From positions 100,327,610 to 100,391,609 of the forward strand of contig OY998180.1 in NCBI GenBank assembly GCA_963921935.1: a DNA stretch of 64,000 bases, written 5' to 3'. The stretch is from Galeruca laticollis. Its lineage: Eukaryota; Arthropoda; Insecta; Coleoptera; Chrysomelidae. The notes beneath the pieces were generated by a model. The model saw nothing but the letters and a program-made list of their open reading frames with translations. It did not search any database and had not been told where the DNA came from. Position 1 is the first letter of the stretch; the number at the start of each line of letters is the position of its first letter. A program made the position numbers and the translations under genes. Positions 10,254 through 21,985 of this stretch are shown one piece after another.

Positions 10254-11029
10254 TAAATCTGAAACCATTGTTCATATTTTCAAATTTATGTATTTTTATT
10301 CATTCCACAATATAATCAATTGATAGATCTATACCACGTTTCTTGCTCATTCAGTATTCTCAGACAAGTTAAACCTTATGACGAGCGGCTTTCAAGTTAC
10401 ATTTGAAAAGTATTCAGTCGAAAAACCATTGATTGATCGCTTCCTCGGCATACTTCAATAAACACCAAAGAACAAACAAAACAGTAATTTTTTTGATCGG
10501 AGTATAATGTAAGTGCGTGTTTCCTTATCGGATGACAAGAAAATCAACACAAGAGGGTAACAACCACCAGTTATCTAGTTAACACATGTTTACATATGTT
10601 CATCTGTGCTCTCGCATTCTTTGAAACCAGCCGCTTTGCTCTGTAAGTCGAGTGCCTACCTGAACAAACACAGGCTTTAAGAATATTTCTTGTTTTTTAT
10701 GTTTTTATTTTTGAGTACTTTGATATTACGAATACATTATTGTTATGCATAATAATACAGGGTATCCCGTAAATGAGTACCATTAATCAGAGGAATAGTA
10801 GATCGTTAAAAAATATTTAAAATATAATTTACTCTAATATTTAAGAGATACAAGCTGAAAAAGGGTGAAATAATACACAGACACGTACGCAGGTAATCAG
10901 AAAAAACAAACTGCAATGCGGAACTATAAATTTAAAGTAGACATTGAAATTGAAAAAAGAGAATGGAAAAGTCAAAAATTTTGTAGCAGAAGCAAAAGAA
11001 AAGACATGGATTAACTTTGGATACAAAAT
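10254..11029. other. Unassigned AT-rich interval
   Basis: No convincing ORF, RNA gene or repeat pair. ACAGGGTATCCCGTAAATGAG near 10758 resembles a transposon end but no partner was found. Confidence 0.4.
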
Positions 11030-12160
11030 GGGAATGGACAGCTCAAGCAATCAAAAATTATTCTATAAAGTAATAAAATCATTCAGAAAGAAATGAATTT
11101 TATGTCAAAAACATAAAACAAGAATTATTAACAAATTAAACTAATATGAATATGAAGAGATGGAAAGAGCATTTCAAAGAATTACTGAGGCAATTAACAC
11201 AAAACATCGAAGAGAAGAAATAAAATCTGAAAACCTGATGACCAAGAGAGAACGAAACCGAAGAGAAAAAAGAAAAGACAAAATCATCACGTCTGAAATT
11301 ATGGAAAAGTTAGGAAAAATAGGTTAACAGCTATCACTTTATATGTTAAATAAATAAAGCTTGGGATTACGAAAAAATACCAGCAGAATGGGAAACAGCA
11401 TTAATAACACCTATATTTAAAAAATGAGACCAAGATGATTGTAATAATGATAGATGTATAACATTATTAATCACAATAGTAAAAATATAGAAACATATAA
11501 TAAATAAAACCATTATTAGAACCACAATTATCAGAATCACAAAGTGGGTTTAGACCTGGAAAAAGCACTCAAGACCATATTTTGACAATAAAACAACTAG
11601 TAGAAAAACGACAATTAAAAAGTGAAAACCTCTATCTGGCTTTTATAGATTTAGAAAAGCGTTCACTACCTAGATCAAAAATATGGAGTGGATTGAAAGA
11701 AAGGGGAGTAATAAGGGGGCAATAAGAGTTATCCAAATTTTTTATAGAACAAACATTAATTATGTGATCAAAAACAATAAAAAATCAGGTTTCAAAACAG
11801 AGATGGGATTAAGACAAGGTGGAGGATTGATTCTAACCCTATTCAATATATATATATGAATAATATAATTCAGAAGTGCGAAAGTTAAACCAAAGCGATA
11901 TAGAAAATTAGAGAGAGTTGAAGTATTAGATGAAGTTTTTGCAGATGAAGTGGTATATTAGTAGCAGGAAATGATAATCAACTGCAAAATTTTTTAAATA
12001 TTTGGAACGAAGTGATGACAGAAGAAGTAATGAGAATAAATACTACTAAAACCTAAATATTGATAATAGGGGACCAGAACATTGAAACTAAAATCGAAGT
12101 AAATAATATTGAAATAGGACAAGTTTCAAAATTCAAAAATTTAGGAATAACACCAGATCA
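11030..12160 (+). pseudogene. RTE/CR1-type LINE reverse transcriptase remnant
   Basis: A plus-strand, multi-frame RT relic. Recognisable pieces are WKEHFKELL (about 11165), ITSEIMEKLGKIG (11290), EWETALITPIFKK with DQDDCNNDRC (11390-11455), QSGFRPGKSTQDHILTIKQL (11540-11600), LAFIDLEK (11637), MGLRQGGGLILTLFNIY (11800-11850), FADEV (about 11937) and NTTKT plus VNNIEIGQVSKFK (12040-12140). The order matches the endonuclease-reverse-transcriptase LINEs common in insects. Many stops and shifts; no endonuclease or 3' end located. It stops where the Tc1/mariner debris begins. Confidence 0.72.
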
Positions 12161-12290
12161 AATTTGAAAAAAGAAGCCGAAGTTGATTTATATTTTAGTG
12201 GTGTCGTCAAAGGTCTTAACGATTTCTGGACGACCTCCACGATGGTTAGAAGAGACAATTGTTCCAGTGTTTCTATATTCTTTGATAGTA
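12161..12290 (-). pseudogene. Tc1-like transposase helix-turn-helix fragment
   Basis: The minus strand reads IKEYRNTGTIVSSNHRGGRP followed by EIVKTFDDTTKI and a stop. The RNTGTI...RGGRP pattern resembles the linker after the DNA-binding HTH of Tc1-like transposases (GRPR box). It directly abuts the TA target of the 12291-15470 element, so it is either the insertion target or an unrelated neighbouring scrap. Confidence 0.45.
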
Positions 12291-13239
12291 CAGGTTGGCA
12301 AATTAATTTTGGCAGTCGGAAGTTTGGCAACTTCGTAAGCTTCGTTTCGACAGTACAGTTCAGAGAAAAGTGTGATTACCGGGGCTGTACAATACTAACT
12401 TGTTATGGCAATTCCAGAAAGTAAAGTTGTCCATTAAAAGTTGGGTGAGCAGTGTCGTGAAATAATTATGAACGTTGTAAATTTTATGACCAAGAGGCAA
12501 ACAATGGCAAGTCAACAATTCCATTAACAAAGGTAAGTTTTAATTATTGCAATAAAATTTTTAAACCAAAGTAATTATTTAACAAATTTACACTCGATAG
12601 TAAATTTTTTAAATCGATTTTCGTACATAAAATATTTATTTGTTAAACGATTTAAAAAAGTGACATTAAGGTGAGACAAAGTATTTTATGCACTCATGTG
12701 TCAATTTTTTGCACCGTTATGTCATCATTATAAACAAATCGACGCCATTTTTAGTACATTTAAAGCAACCTTAATGAGACATTTTTTGGTTTTTGCATGC
12801 CTGTGGCTCATGCGTCAATTTTTCCATTCGTGAAAAAAAGCACCACTTTATGCACTTGTTGCATAAAGAACTATTCTGTTTCTGTCTACAGGGGTATATA
12901 AAAGGGCACATGTTTATTTTGTGTAAGATACCTATTTAAATGTAATAGGTTTTTTAGCTTATACTTATAATTATTTTACTCATTTCATACCTATCTCTAT
13001 TACGTTTCGGTTTTATTATTTGTTTTGAACTATCTTCCAATTTCAGTTACAATTGCGGTTTGGTCATATTAAAATATGTTTGAACTAAAATCTAAAGATC
13101 GTTTAAAACAACTGATGAACTGGAACGTAATATAGTATTTTTGAATTTATTACTTCTTTTAAATGGTCGAAAACCATGACAAACTTTTTTATTTCAAAGA
13201 ACAGTCACTGAAAACAAATTTAACTACTTCCTCATTTTT

Positions 13240-14397
13240 TTGTATAAAAATACACTGAGTAAAACTTTTAATACAATCGACAAAACTGTGCTTAGAGGGT
13301 GCATAATAAATTTTCATATATCCGAGGAAAAAGTATCCACGTTAAGAAATGTACACCAAACCTTTGCAGATAGTTATGGCTCCGCAGGAAGTCGCGAATC
13401 TCTGCAGAAAACAAATACATTTTTTGGGTTTTCGTTGGACCAATATGAAAAACAACAGAAGTTTGTTAATGGAACGTAACGAAATCAGACACTTACGCCT
13501 ACTACATTTAAGAAACATAAAAAAGTGCAGAGAAAGAACAAACCTATCATTTATATGAATGAAACATACATTTATTCATGTCACACGCACCTTAAAGGAT
13601 GGAGCGACAATAGTAACGAAGGATTAAGAAAACCCGTTTCAAAAGATAATAGGCGCATCATTGTGCATGCAGGATGTGAAAATGGTTTTGTACCTATTGC
13701 TGGTATTATGTGGAACTCCCAGTCAAAAACAGGAGATTATCATAATGAAATGGCGTACGATAATTATGAGACGTGGGCACAAGAAAAACTTATTCCAAAC
13801 CTACCAAAGAACGCTGTTGTGGTAATTGATAACGCCCCATATCACAATGTTCTAAATGAAAAATTACCTACGACTGCTTGGACTAAACAACAATTAAAAA
13901 CCTGGCTTTCTGAAAGAAACATATATTACAGTGAACAAATGTTAAAACCGGATCTTTATAATGTTGTAAAAATTTACATACCGCAATTTAAAACTTATAA
14001 AATTGATGACTTGCATTTTAAGGCTACCCCCTATCACCCGGACTTAAATCCGATCGAAAGTGTTTGGACGGCACTTAAAGAATATGTGGCCAAACGAAAT
14101 GTTACCTTCAATTTTACAAAGGTTAAATAATTCTGTAATGAATTTTTTGACACATTTTCTGCAAATGATAGGAAAGTTAGATGTGACCATGTTAAAAAGA
14201 TTGAAGATGAATTTATGAACAATGCACCACTTTTAGATACTGTTGTAGATAATATTATTATTAATTTGGCCGAAAACGGAGACAGTGAGGATGATGAAGT
14301 TGATATAGAAAGTGGTTTTGAAGAATCATTTGTAGATGCACATCATTATTTTATTGTTGATGATCCTTGTACATCTAAAACATGTTTTTCATTATAG
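13240..14397 (+). pseudogene. DDE transposase of the IS630/Tc1/mariner type, long D2-D3 spacer
   Basis: Segments in order: DNA-binding region (IDKTVLRGCIINFHISEEKV), RQRWTNMKNNRSLLME-like linker in a shifted frame, then the catalytic core. First catalytic position reads YMNETYI, with Asn where Asp is expected; second is VVVIDNAPYHN; third is TPYHPDLNPIESVW. The D2-D3 spacing is 70 residues, much longer than the 34-41 of classic Tc1 and mariner. The C-terminus continues in frame past a TAA at 14128 with VKKIEDEFMNNAPLL and an acidic tail (NGDSEDDEVDIESGFEES). One frameshift near 13480, one stop, and the D-to-N change together make it inactive. I recognise the family as an unnamed large group common in insects. 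Confidence 0.85.
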
Positions 14398-15444
14398 TGT
14401 TTGTTTGTAGGTGGTATGACTGAATACATTAAACGCAACAAATGTTAAAATGTAAATAGGTGTTATAAAATTGTAGATATTAGAGACGAATTCCACTAGA
14501 GGAATATAATATTTGTAGCACATCTGTACATTGCACATAATTGACGGCACCCAGAACCAAGATTTTTTTATTTTGCCAGTCCTAACTCTGTAAGAAGTGT
14601 GAAGGGATGTTCTAATTTCATAGTAAATATTTGCAAAAAACCCAAAAATTTACATATGAAAGTAGAAATATCTACCACAAAAAGCTTTGATATTTTATTT
14701 ATATTATTAGTATACTTATTAGACCATCTCTACAGGCGATTTCCCCAATTTGTTTCTCAAATTTTATGTATAAACCCGAATTTTTACATTATTATCTACT
14801 ACATATTATTAAGAATAACAATTTTAGAAAGCTTAACGGGTAGGTATGTCATTACCTATTACCACGAACAGATAGGAAAAATTGTTAGCCATTGTTAAAT
14901 CTAGAAAGTCGTTTAACAATCCTTATCATATTGTACGCTTTATCTACAAAATCTACCTGACTTCCAATTTATATACAAACCTCAATGACGAATATTATGA
15001 AGGGACTACTTAAAAGACTTTAATTAGAAGTAAAGGTGAAAGTTTATGTCGCTTGGAATCTATTTATTATTTACATCACATAAAATAATAAATGGTAATT
15101 ATAGAATTCCCCGTATGGTTTTTGAAGCAATAAATAATTATGTCTGTACAAAAAAAACCCAATTTTCGTAGAAAAATCTAACGGTTTTCATCTCCTTATT
15201 CATTTAATTAATAATAAAGAACACAATAATGTTATTTTGTTTTCTAAACTCGATTTTATATAGCATTATACATGTGCCACAATTTATTATTTTTAAATCC
15301 AAATTCAAAATATTGTGTTACCCTCGTACGTATTAGCAGTCTCACAACCTTTAAAATTTTGCATGCGGAATGTACGTCGCCTGCTCTTCCCGGTCATTTT
15401 ATTTACAACGTTGTCAAGTTGTATGGCTTTCTCGCGCATCGTCA
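14398..15444. other. Non-coding right flank inside the Tc1/mariner element
   Basis: AT-rich, no ORF of note. Lies between the transposase stop and the right TIR. Confidence 0.6.
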
Positions 15445-15472
15445 ACTGCCAAAATTAATTTGTCAACCTGTA

Positions 15473-16458
15473 CGATACACAATCGAATTCATAGGCGTAG
15501 CCAGGGGGGATCAAGGGAGATTGATCCCCTCGAAACGAATAAAAAAATAACATATGTCTTTAGTAAGTTGTGGCCAATGCTATTTCAAATCACGAACTAA
15601 TTCGTATGATACCAATCAGGTGGTATGTGATGCTTCGCTATAGGGGCAATTTACTTACACCCAAGAAGAAGAAGAAGGAGAAAAAAACTAGAAGAAGAGG
15701 AGGACAATTATTAATCAGACGAATAAATTTTCCCAGTTTATTTAAATTAACACCGCTTCCATCATTTCCAACCCTAATAATTATTTTTTATTATCCAATA
15801 GTTTAAAATTAAACAGGATCACAATAGACCGTGGAATAGGCCTACCGGGATAACCACGTTAAAAAACGCGCTCAATACACTACCTCACAGGTGGCGTGCA
15901 TATTATGAGGATTTCAACTTTTTAAATCGTTATATCTCAGAAATGATGGCTCCTAGAAAAAAAGTATTGCGATATTTTCTATAGATAATGTCGAAAAACG
16001 CGAAAAACTTATTTTTGTTACCTTTGACCTTGAATACATTTTTTCCAGGTACCGAGTTGATGAGAACTTTTTAAACTTTGTTTATAATAGTGTTCTGAAT
16101 ATTCTTATCAACTTTCAGCTTGGTGCGAGTTTTTGTACCTTTGAATGTCTAAATTGACCGGACTATGATGGGTAGTTATGTTTTAACAGTGAGCTTTATC
16201 GAAACAATGTGCCGCTTTAAACGAAATTCATTGTTTTTAGAAACAACAACCAATATTAATTAGGACGGAAAACAACAACATTTGATTTAAAATGTAAACA
16301 AAATTTTGCTGCTCTTATTGTTTTCCAATGATTAAAAAGGTGAGTGGATAATGTTAAACTCTTTCTTCTACATTCTTTCCAGCAACAGTATTGGAGAAAA
16401 ATACCTGACTATGGTAGCTCAAGTAAATTAGTTTTGGTGAATGAAAAAACGAACTTAC
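15473..16458. other. Unassigned, probably intron or flank of Pitx
   Basis: TCATAGGCGTAGCCAGGGGG at about 15488 resembles the end of a DNA transposon but has no partner that I can find. A purine-rich AAGAAGAAGAAGG tract lies near 15664. The rest has no coding signal. The bases just below 16459 are intron of the homeobox gene on the minus strand. Confidence 0.45.
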
Positions 16459-16694
16459 CCTAACGCGAGCCTCAGTAAGATTCGTCCACATGGCTATCTC
16501 TTCTCTAGTACTCATATCGGGGTATCTATTTCTTGCGAAAGTTGCTTCCAGTTCTTGTAACTGTTGACTCGTGAAATGAGTCCTTTGTCGCCTTTGTCTT
16601 TTATTCTTTTTGTCGTTTTTACCATCGTCAGCTTCAGAAGATTCCACCCCTACACCCGTTTCTGTCTTTATCGTATCTGACAAAGATCTGCTAG
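16459..16694 (-). CDS. Ptx1: Pitx/Ptx1 paired-class homeobox, internal exon with homeodomain residues 1-46
   Basis: The minus strand encodes 78 codons ending in the start of a homeodomain: KRQRRQRTHFTSQQLQELEA, TFARNRYPDMSTREEIAMWT and NLTEARVR. This matches Pitx family members nearly residue for residue. Pitx proteins are bicoid-type (K50) homeodomain transcription factors in the nucleus; residue 50 itself lies in the next exon. The exon is bounded by an acceptor (TTTGTTACAG, AG at 16695-16696) and a perfect donor GTAAGT (16458-16453). The donor falls after homeodomain codon 46, the usual paired-class intron site. The exon enters in phase 1 and leaves in phase 0. Upstream of the homeodomain is an acidic/serine stretch (SLSDTIKTETGVGVESSEAD) and a lysine-rich run. 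The exon with the third helix (VWFKNRRAKW) was not found at lower coordinates and is presumably outside the window. Confidence 0.95.
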
Positions 16695-16696
16695 CT

Positions 16697-17397
16697 GTAA
16701 CAAACAATTCTTATTAAAACAGAGACGATATTTCAAAAATATTATTCCATTTCAATTGCACCAATACACTGAGAAGAAATAAAGAAATAATAACAAGGTA
16801 TAATACACAAAACACACTCAAAGAGGACATGAGAAACAACATATGAAAAAAAATCACTGGAATAGTGAATATGTAGGAATAGGATTGAATAGAAAAATTT
16901 GCTGCTGAATACAATCACAGTTGGAGGGATATAAAAGAAGGAGAATACAGCCACAAACAATATAAGAAAGTTATATTGAAGATAATATAGAATTAATTAA
17001 GTTATGCGCCTTAAATGTCTATTCAACTAACTGTATTTACATACATTTCAAATTGTTGAGAACTAATTTTTGGACATTTATCAAAGCAACATGACATTTC
17101 TATCTATAACATTCGGTAAAGCAATTAGTGCACCCACATCAAAGTTACGCGCATAAAACAAAACAAGAAGTTCTAGACTTTCGCTCTCATTTTCCAATTA
17201 ATTTAAATTTTCGGAAAGTTGGTAGCGTAATCCCCCTATGTCAGAGTAATTATTTAAAGGCACAACCAAAATAGCCTGCCCTCTTCTTCAACTTACCGGG
17301 ATTAACTTTATAGCATCTGTATAACTTTTTTAATGTTACATTCCTGTCTTCTTAGACATTGTACATGCACAGCATTTCTCAAAAATAGAGACAGACG

Positions 17398-17402
<5 letters not shown>
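16697..17402. other. Pitx intron sequence, unassigned
   Basis: AT-rich DNA upstream (in gene orientation) of the homeobox exon. No coding exon or mobile element recognised. Confidence 0.5.

Positions 17403-17447
<45 letters not shown>
17403..17447. repeat. (TA)n microsatellite
   Basis: About 22 TA units. Confidence 0.95.
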
Positions 17448-17449
<2 letters not shown>

Positions 17450-17579
17450 CTCTTTGTTAATAGAGGCTTGAATAGGTTTTATAAATTATGTGTGATGGTC
17501 TGGAAAAATGATTCTTTTAAAACTAAAATTCCCATGTTGTGCTTCTTGTTATGGCAGCATCCGAACAATATTTAATAGA

Positions 17580-17824
17580 ATAATAATTTTGAAACGTAAT
17601 TTTCGAAAGTTATGTTTTTAACTACTTTATTTTCGATATTTGGAACCCTCCAAAACTAAGGTTAACAAATAATGACATCTTGGTTATGAATTAAAATATT
17701 TAGAATTTATTCAAGACCAAAAATAAAACTCGAAAATCGACATCTATGTCTTACTTGCCAAATTGGCAGATGACGTAAGCACCATAGACAAATAAAAAAA
17801 ATCAGCCTACACACTTACACTACA
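17580..17824 (-). repeat. 3' LTR of the Gypsy element (approximate)
   Basis: Begins TGTAGTGTAAGTGTGTAGGC on the minus strand directly after the polypurine tract and shares several blocks with 21697-21985. The distal end is estimated. Confidence 0.6.
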
Positions 17825-18366
17825 TTTCCCCCTATCTTCAATGTTAAAGATGCAATTTAGAAGGATGTTTAACTAGCCTTCCAGTACGAGTAACTAGGGG
17901 ATGAATTGAGGAAGCTGAAAATTGATTTAAAAAATCTTCATTAACATTTTTATTAAACCTCAAAGGACTTCACACATTAGCTATCGAAATTTCATTTTGT
18001 TTTACATCGTCAGATTTGGGGGTTTATTCACGATATTCGGCACGTCACTTGATTCGGGAGAGACTATAGTTGGTAGCAATGATTAATTGACACCAACTTT
18101 AAAATGTGGGCGCAAGCTATCAGAATGAACAAACCTAATGTCATTTTCAACTCTTACCAAATACGTACAGAAACTTAGGGTTTTTATAATTTTACCCTTT
18201 TGCCACAATTTTGTTAACTTATTCTTAACAAAAACATTTAATTTGTATAAATTTTCTTTTCTTTTAGTTTCGGAGTTAACGTCATATATTTTTTTGTAAT
18301 TTGACAGAATTGTGGCAAGGTTTTAGCAAGTCGAATCTAGTTGCGGGCTTGATTTTTAACATACAC

Positions 18367-18960
18367 TCAGCTGGGGATATTCCACTGACAGTTGAAGGAG
18401 TACTTATGTACGTAAACAGAAAAGTTGACAATTTTCGCAATAAATTTTTTTCTGAAATATCTCCACCTTCTTGTGATTTTTTTCTCTAGGGCTTTTTTTA
18501 TATTTTGCACACCGCGCTCGGCAATACCATTGCTCTGCGGATGGTTGTTGGGGACTTTACTAGAGAAATACCATTTGCTTGCCAAAATAATAAAGATAGA
18601 CGAGTTAAAGGGTGGACCATTATGTGACACTAACTCGACTGGTAGACCAAACACTACAATATTTCTATTAAAACATATATAGTTTCAGAAGCATTTTTGC
18701 CATTTCTCGTTAATTTCACCTCCATACATTTGGATTTTTGGTCAACAAGTATGAAAAAGACAAATTTATATTTAAAAAAGAAGTCAATGTGCATTAGTCC
18801 AAGGTAGTAGAGATACAGTGTTTGAAAAACTTTGATGTTGTTGACACACATCACAAGAAGAAATAAATTTTTCTATATTATTACTTAAAGCAGGCCAGCA
18901 ACAGTAAGATATAGTAAGCATTTTTATACATACAATACCACAGTGCTCTTCATTAAATAA
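18367..18960 (-). pseudogene. Gypsy integrase region
   Basis: The H2C2-type zinc-finger end is visible as CWPALSNNIEKFISSCDVCQ (about 18890). The core follows with HIDFFFKYKFVFFILVDQKS (first catalytic Asp in HID) and LPVELVSHNGPPF, where the second catalytic Asp of the usual D-N-G-P motif is His, then NNHPQSNGIAERGVQNIKKA with the catalytic Glu. Frameshifts near 18655 break it. The enzyme would have inserted the cDNA; this copy cannot. Confidence 0.82.
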
Positions 18961-19164
18961 AATTCGGACTTCATTTTGTAAACTTTTTAGAATAACAACC
19001 TTATAATCTATTAAAACACAGTTTTCTTCAACAGTTATTTCTCCGCTTAAAATAAGGTTTTAAATTTTCATCGCTTATGACTGAAGGCCATCCAGACAAA
19101 GTAAAATCTGTAACTTTAGTTGAAATCAAATCTTTATTGGTTTCTCTTACTATATTTAGAGACG

Positions 19165-20376
19165 TCAATGGCAGAAGGAATACAAAAAATCTGCGACATC
19201 TGTCTGATTTTTACAAGGAAATTTGGACAAACCATCAGAATTATTAATTAAAGCCCCTTTCTTATATTGGATATCATAGTCATAACCAGATAAGTTTATG
19301 GCCCAACCCGTTATTATCGAAGCTGCTGAAACAGGTATTCCCTCATTTTTTCCAAATATAAATCTTAAAGGTTCATGGTCTGTTATCAAAACGAATTTTC
19401 CACCATATATATACTTATTAAATTTTTTTAAAGCAAAAATGATAGCTAATGCCTATCCTTCCACATTAGTATATTTGTTCTCTGAATTAGTCAAAGCTGC
19501 GGATGCAAATTCTATAGGTTTGTCTGTACTCTGCACTCCAATTTTTAGAAAAATTAACACCAGCTTTACACAAATCTTATAATAATTTCAATTTACTTGA
19601 AAGGTTAGGAATAGACTTAATATAATAATTGAGAAGACCAAGATAAGACTCAAGTTCGGTTAGACTTTTTGGTGAAGGCGGTGACTTGATATCTTCTATT
19701 TTTGCTTAAGTAGGATAAACACCATTAACATCTATTTCATGACATGAAAATACTACCTTAGTTTTTTCTCTCTCCTTCTTAACACTATCAAAACAATCTT
19801 GAAGAGTACTACCAAATATTAAAATGTCATCTAGATAGCATTTTGTATTTTTTAATTCAGATATTATTGAATCCATTACCGATTGAAAAATACCCGGAGC
19901 AGCACTAATACCATAAGTTAAACGAGAATATGCAAAAAGATCAATATGAGTGTTAATAACCATCAACTCCTGTGATTTTTCACTTAGTTTTAGCTGCGGA
20001 TAAGCCCCCTTTAAATCCAATACTGTAAAATATTTATGACCTCCTAAGCATGCATAAATATCCTCGGGTAATGGCAATACGCAATGGTTACCATCTATAA
20101 CTTTATTCAACGTTTTCTTGAAATCCACTCAGATACAAATTGCATCAGACTTTTTGTTGGTACAATCACGTTTGGACTATCCCAATTCCTGGAAACTGAT
20201 TTTTTTATGATACCAAACTTTTCCATACTTAACAATTCAGACTTGAATTTTTCTTTTAGAGCATGCGGCATGTCATATGTACGGTGGAAAATAGGTTGAG
20301 ATCCTTCCTTTAAAATTATTAATCTAAGCATTGAAAACTTCTTTATACTGATCTTTAAGCTGTGACACCATTTCAA
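19165..20376 (-). pseudogene. Gypsy reverse transcriptase and RNase H
   Basis: RT motifs in order: PIFHRTYDMPHALKEK and MEKFGIIKKSVSRNWDSPNV (20107-20376), FTVLDLKGAYPQLKLSE (about 20025), SRLTYGISAAPGIFQ (about 19915) and the catalytic box KCYLDDILIFG (about 19840). RNase H is partial: TDHEPLRFIFGK and WAINLSGYDYDIQYKKGAL with the HRPADALSR-like ending NNSDGLSKFP (19165-19389). Frames shift near 20110 and 19700. Confidence 0.88.
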
Positions 20377-20800
20377 GTATACCTTTTGAAATACTTTGAG
20401 AGTAGTTTGATTTATTTATAGGACCTTCTGATTCAACCTGACAACAAGGACTAGACGGACTTGAAGATTGACTGTTGATATCTACTGTATGACTTGAATT
20501 ATTAAAATTCAACTTCTCTTTCCAACCTGGAGTAAGCACACTTAACCAATGTCGACCTACTAATTGTGAAAGCTTATGACTACTATCTAATACTACTAAT
20601 GACAAACTAACAACTTTGTTATTGTATCTAACAAAAACATCATTTTCTCCCAGAATTTTAACTCCCTGACCAGTCAAAACCCTAAGATGGTATTCAACGT
20701 TATACAAATTTAAATCTAATAAATATTTTTGAGCATCTTTGATATGAATTACAGAACGACAAGTCCCACTCTCTATTACAAAACATATATTTTAACCCGC
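20377..20800 (-). pseudogene. Gypsy aspartic protease region
   Basis: Reads YHLRVLTGQGVKILGENDVF, SLSLVVLDSSHKLSQLVGRH and WLSVLTPGW. The LVGRxWL segment is the conserved end of Gypsy retropepsins just before the RT. The expected DTG active-site triplet is not visible in the retained frame, so the N-terminal half is damaged. Confidence 0.65.
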
Positions 20801-20929
20801 AACTTCAATAATTACCTTTTCTGCTTGTTCTTTTCTTGCATTCAGGACTGACAAGAATCCAAAACAAATCAATCATTCTTTTCATTTTCTGACAGACTAT
20901 CATTGCTTTCTGCCAGCGAGCGAATATCT

Positions 20930-21657
20930 CCATTTCTACAGACACGACTAGTGTGACCCTTTTTATCGACATTTAGAACACTCCCATTCTCTGGCAGGAC
21001 ACTTTGCAGGATCATGCTTTATCTTGCAATGGAAACAAGGTTTCCAATCCTTGACATCCGTTTTTTATATTTTCCTAAGACCTCAAACCTTTTTGATTCT
21101 TTAGTGACAGTTTATTTAAATTGTCGATTACAGACAAAACACAATTTTAACCAGTCCGTGACTTTACTTGACCTTCTGTCAACTCTATAAATAAAGCTAT
21201 ATCATAAGCCCTCTCGAATGTTAGCTTATCCTCAAAAAGCAACTTTCATTTGACATTAATATACTTGATACCACATACAAGCCTATCTCTTAGGATTTTA
21301 GACAAAAAAGCTCCAAAATTACAGTGTTGTGACATATTTTTCAATTTAGTCACAAAGGACATAACATCTTCATCCGACTCTTGCACTGTATTGTAAAACT
21401 TGTATCGTTCGGCTATTATTAATCTTTTAGATCTATAAGTGAATTACTAGTGCTATTTTCAACTGCTCGTACGACTTTGTTTCTGGTAAATTTGGTCTTT
21501 CAACACACCCCTCTGCCCTCATTAGGGTTAGAAGCATAGGCACCTTTTTATCTTCTTCGACTGCATTCACTAGGAATAACTGTTCAAGGCGTTTCAGATA
21601 TGAATCAATATCGTATTGTTTGGGGCTAAACTGTTCGATTGATCTAATTAAAGCCAT
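20930..21657 (-). pseudogene. Gypsy gag with two CCHC knuckles
   Basis: The start ATG at 21657 gives MALIRSIEQFSPKQYDIDSY and LKRLEQLFLVN, the typical opening of K02A2.6-like Gypsy gag. The 3' part near 20960-21040 has PCFHCKIKHDPAKC followed by WECSKCR and, after an in-frame stop, GHTSRVC, two zinc knuckles for RNA packaging. Frameshifts occur around 21440 and 21100. Confidence 0.78.
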
Positions 21658-21696
21658 TTTGCTCAACAATATTTCCCAGCAAAAAAATAAGGACAA

Positions 21697-21985
21697 ATGA
21701 CACTTGTCTTACAAGCTTGTTTTTACGACCGACTTTTTGGACAATACTTTTTCGACATTTTGGCTACACAACCGCGGGACTTGATAAATACTTGTCGCCA
21801 AATTAATTGTTATGTATTCGCTGACAGAAATAACAAATCAACGTTTGAATATTTAGAATTTATTCGAGACGGAACATAAAACAGGTAAGACTTTATAAAA
21901 CACGAAAATCGACATTATGCCACCTATCTCTGACTTGCCAGATAACGTAAGCAGGAACCAATGCTCCTGCTACAAAATTTTAAAT
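21697..21985 (-). repeat. 5' LTR of the Gypsy element (approximate)
   Basis: Shares ATATTTAGAATTTATTC, ACGAAAATCGACAT and TTGCCA...GA-ACGTAAGCA blocks with 17580-17824. A clear tRNA primer site was not recognised. Confidence 0.55.

Larger units (their letters stand above)
12291..15470 (+). mobile_element. Tc1/mariner-superfamily DNA transposon, full length with TIRs
   Basis: Terminal inverted repeats of at least 26 bp with one mismatch: CAGGTTGGCAAATTAATTTT at 12291 and the reverse complement of CAGGTTGACAAATTAATTTT ending at 15470. Both ends are flanked by TA (12289-12290, 15471-15472), the superfamily's target. The element is 3180 bp with one transposase pseudogene at 13240-14397 and about 1 kb of AT-rich non-coding DNA on each side. 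That is long for a mariner, so either the family is large or the flanks hold later insertions. Confidence 0.88.
17580..21985 (-). mobile_element. Ty3/Gypsy LTR retrotransposon, decayed
   Basis: A minus-strand element with, in reading order, LTR (about 21697-21985), gag, protease, RT, RNase H, integrase, a purine tract (reverse complement of TTTCCCCCTATCTTC at 17825-17839) and the second LTR (about 17580-17824). LTR identity is patchy: AATATTTAGAATTTATTC and CGAAAATCGACAT are shared, but much else has diverged, so the insertion is old. Single ORFs are broken throughout. The outer right boundary is approximate because a ~254-bp tandem repeat begins there. Confidence 0.85.
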
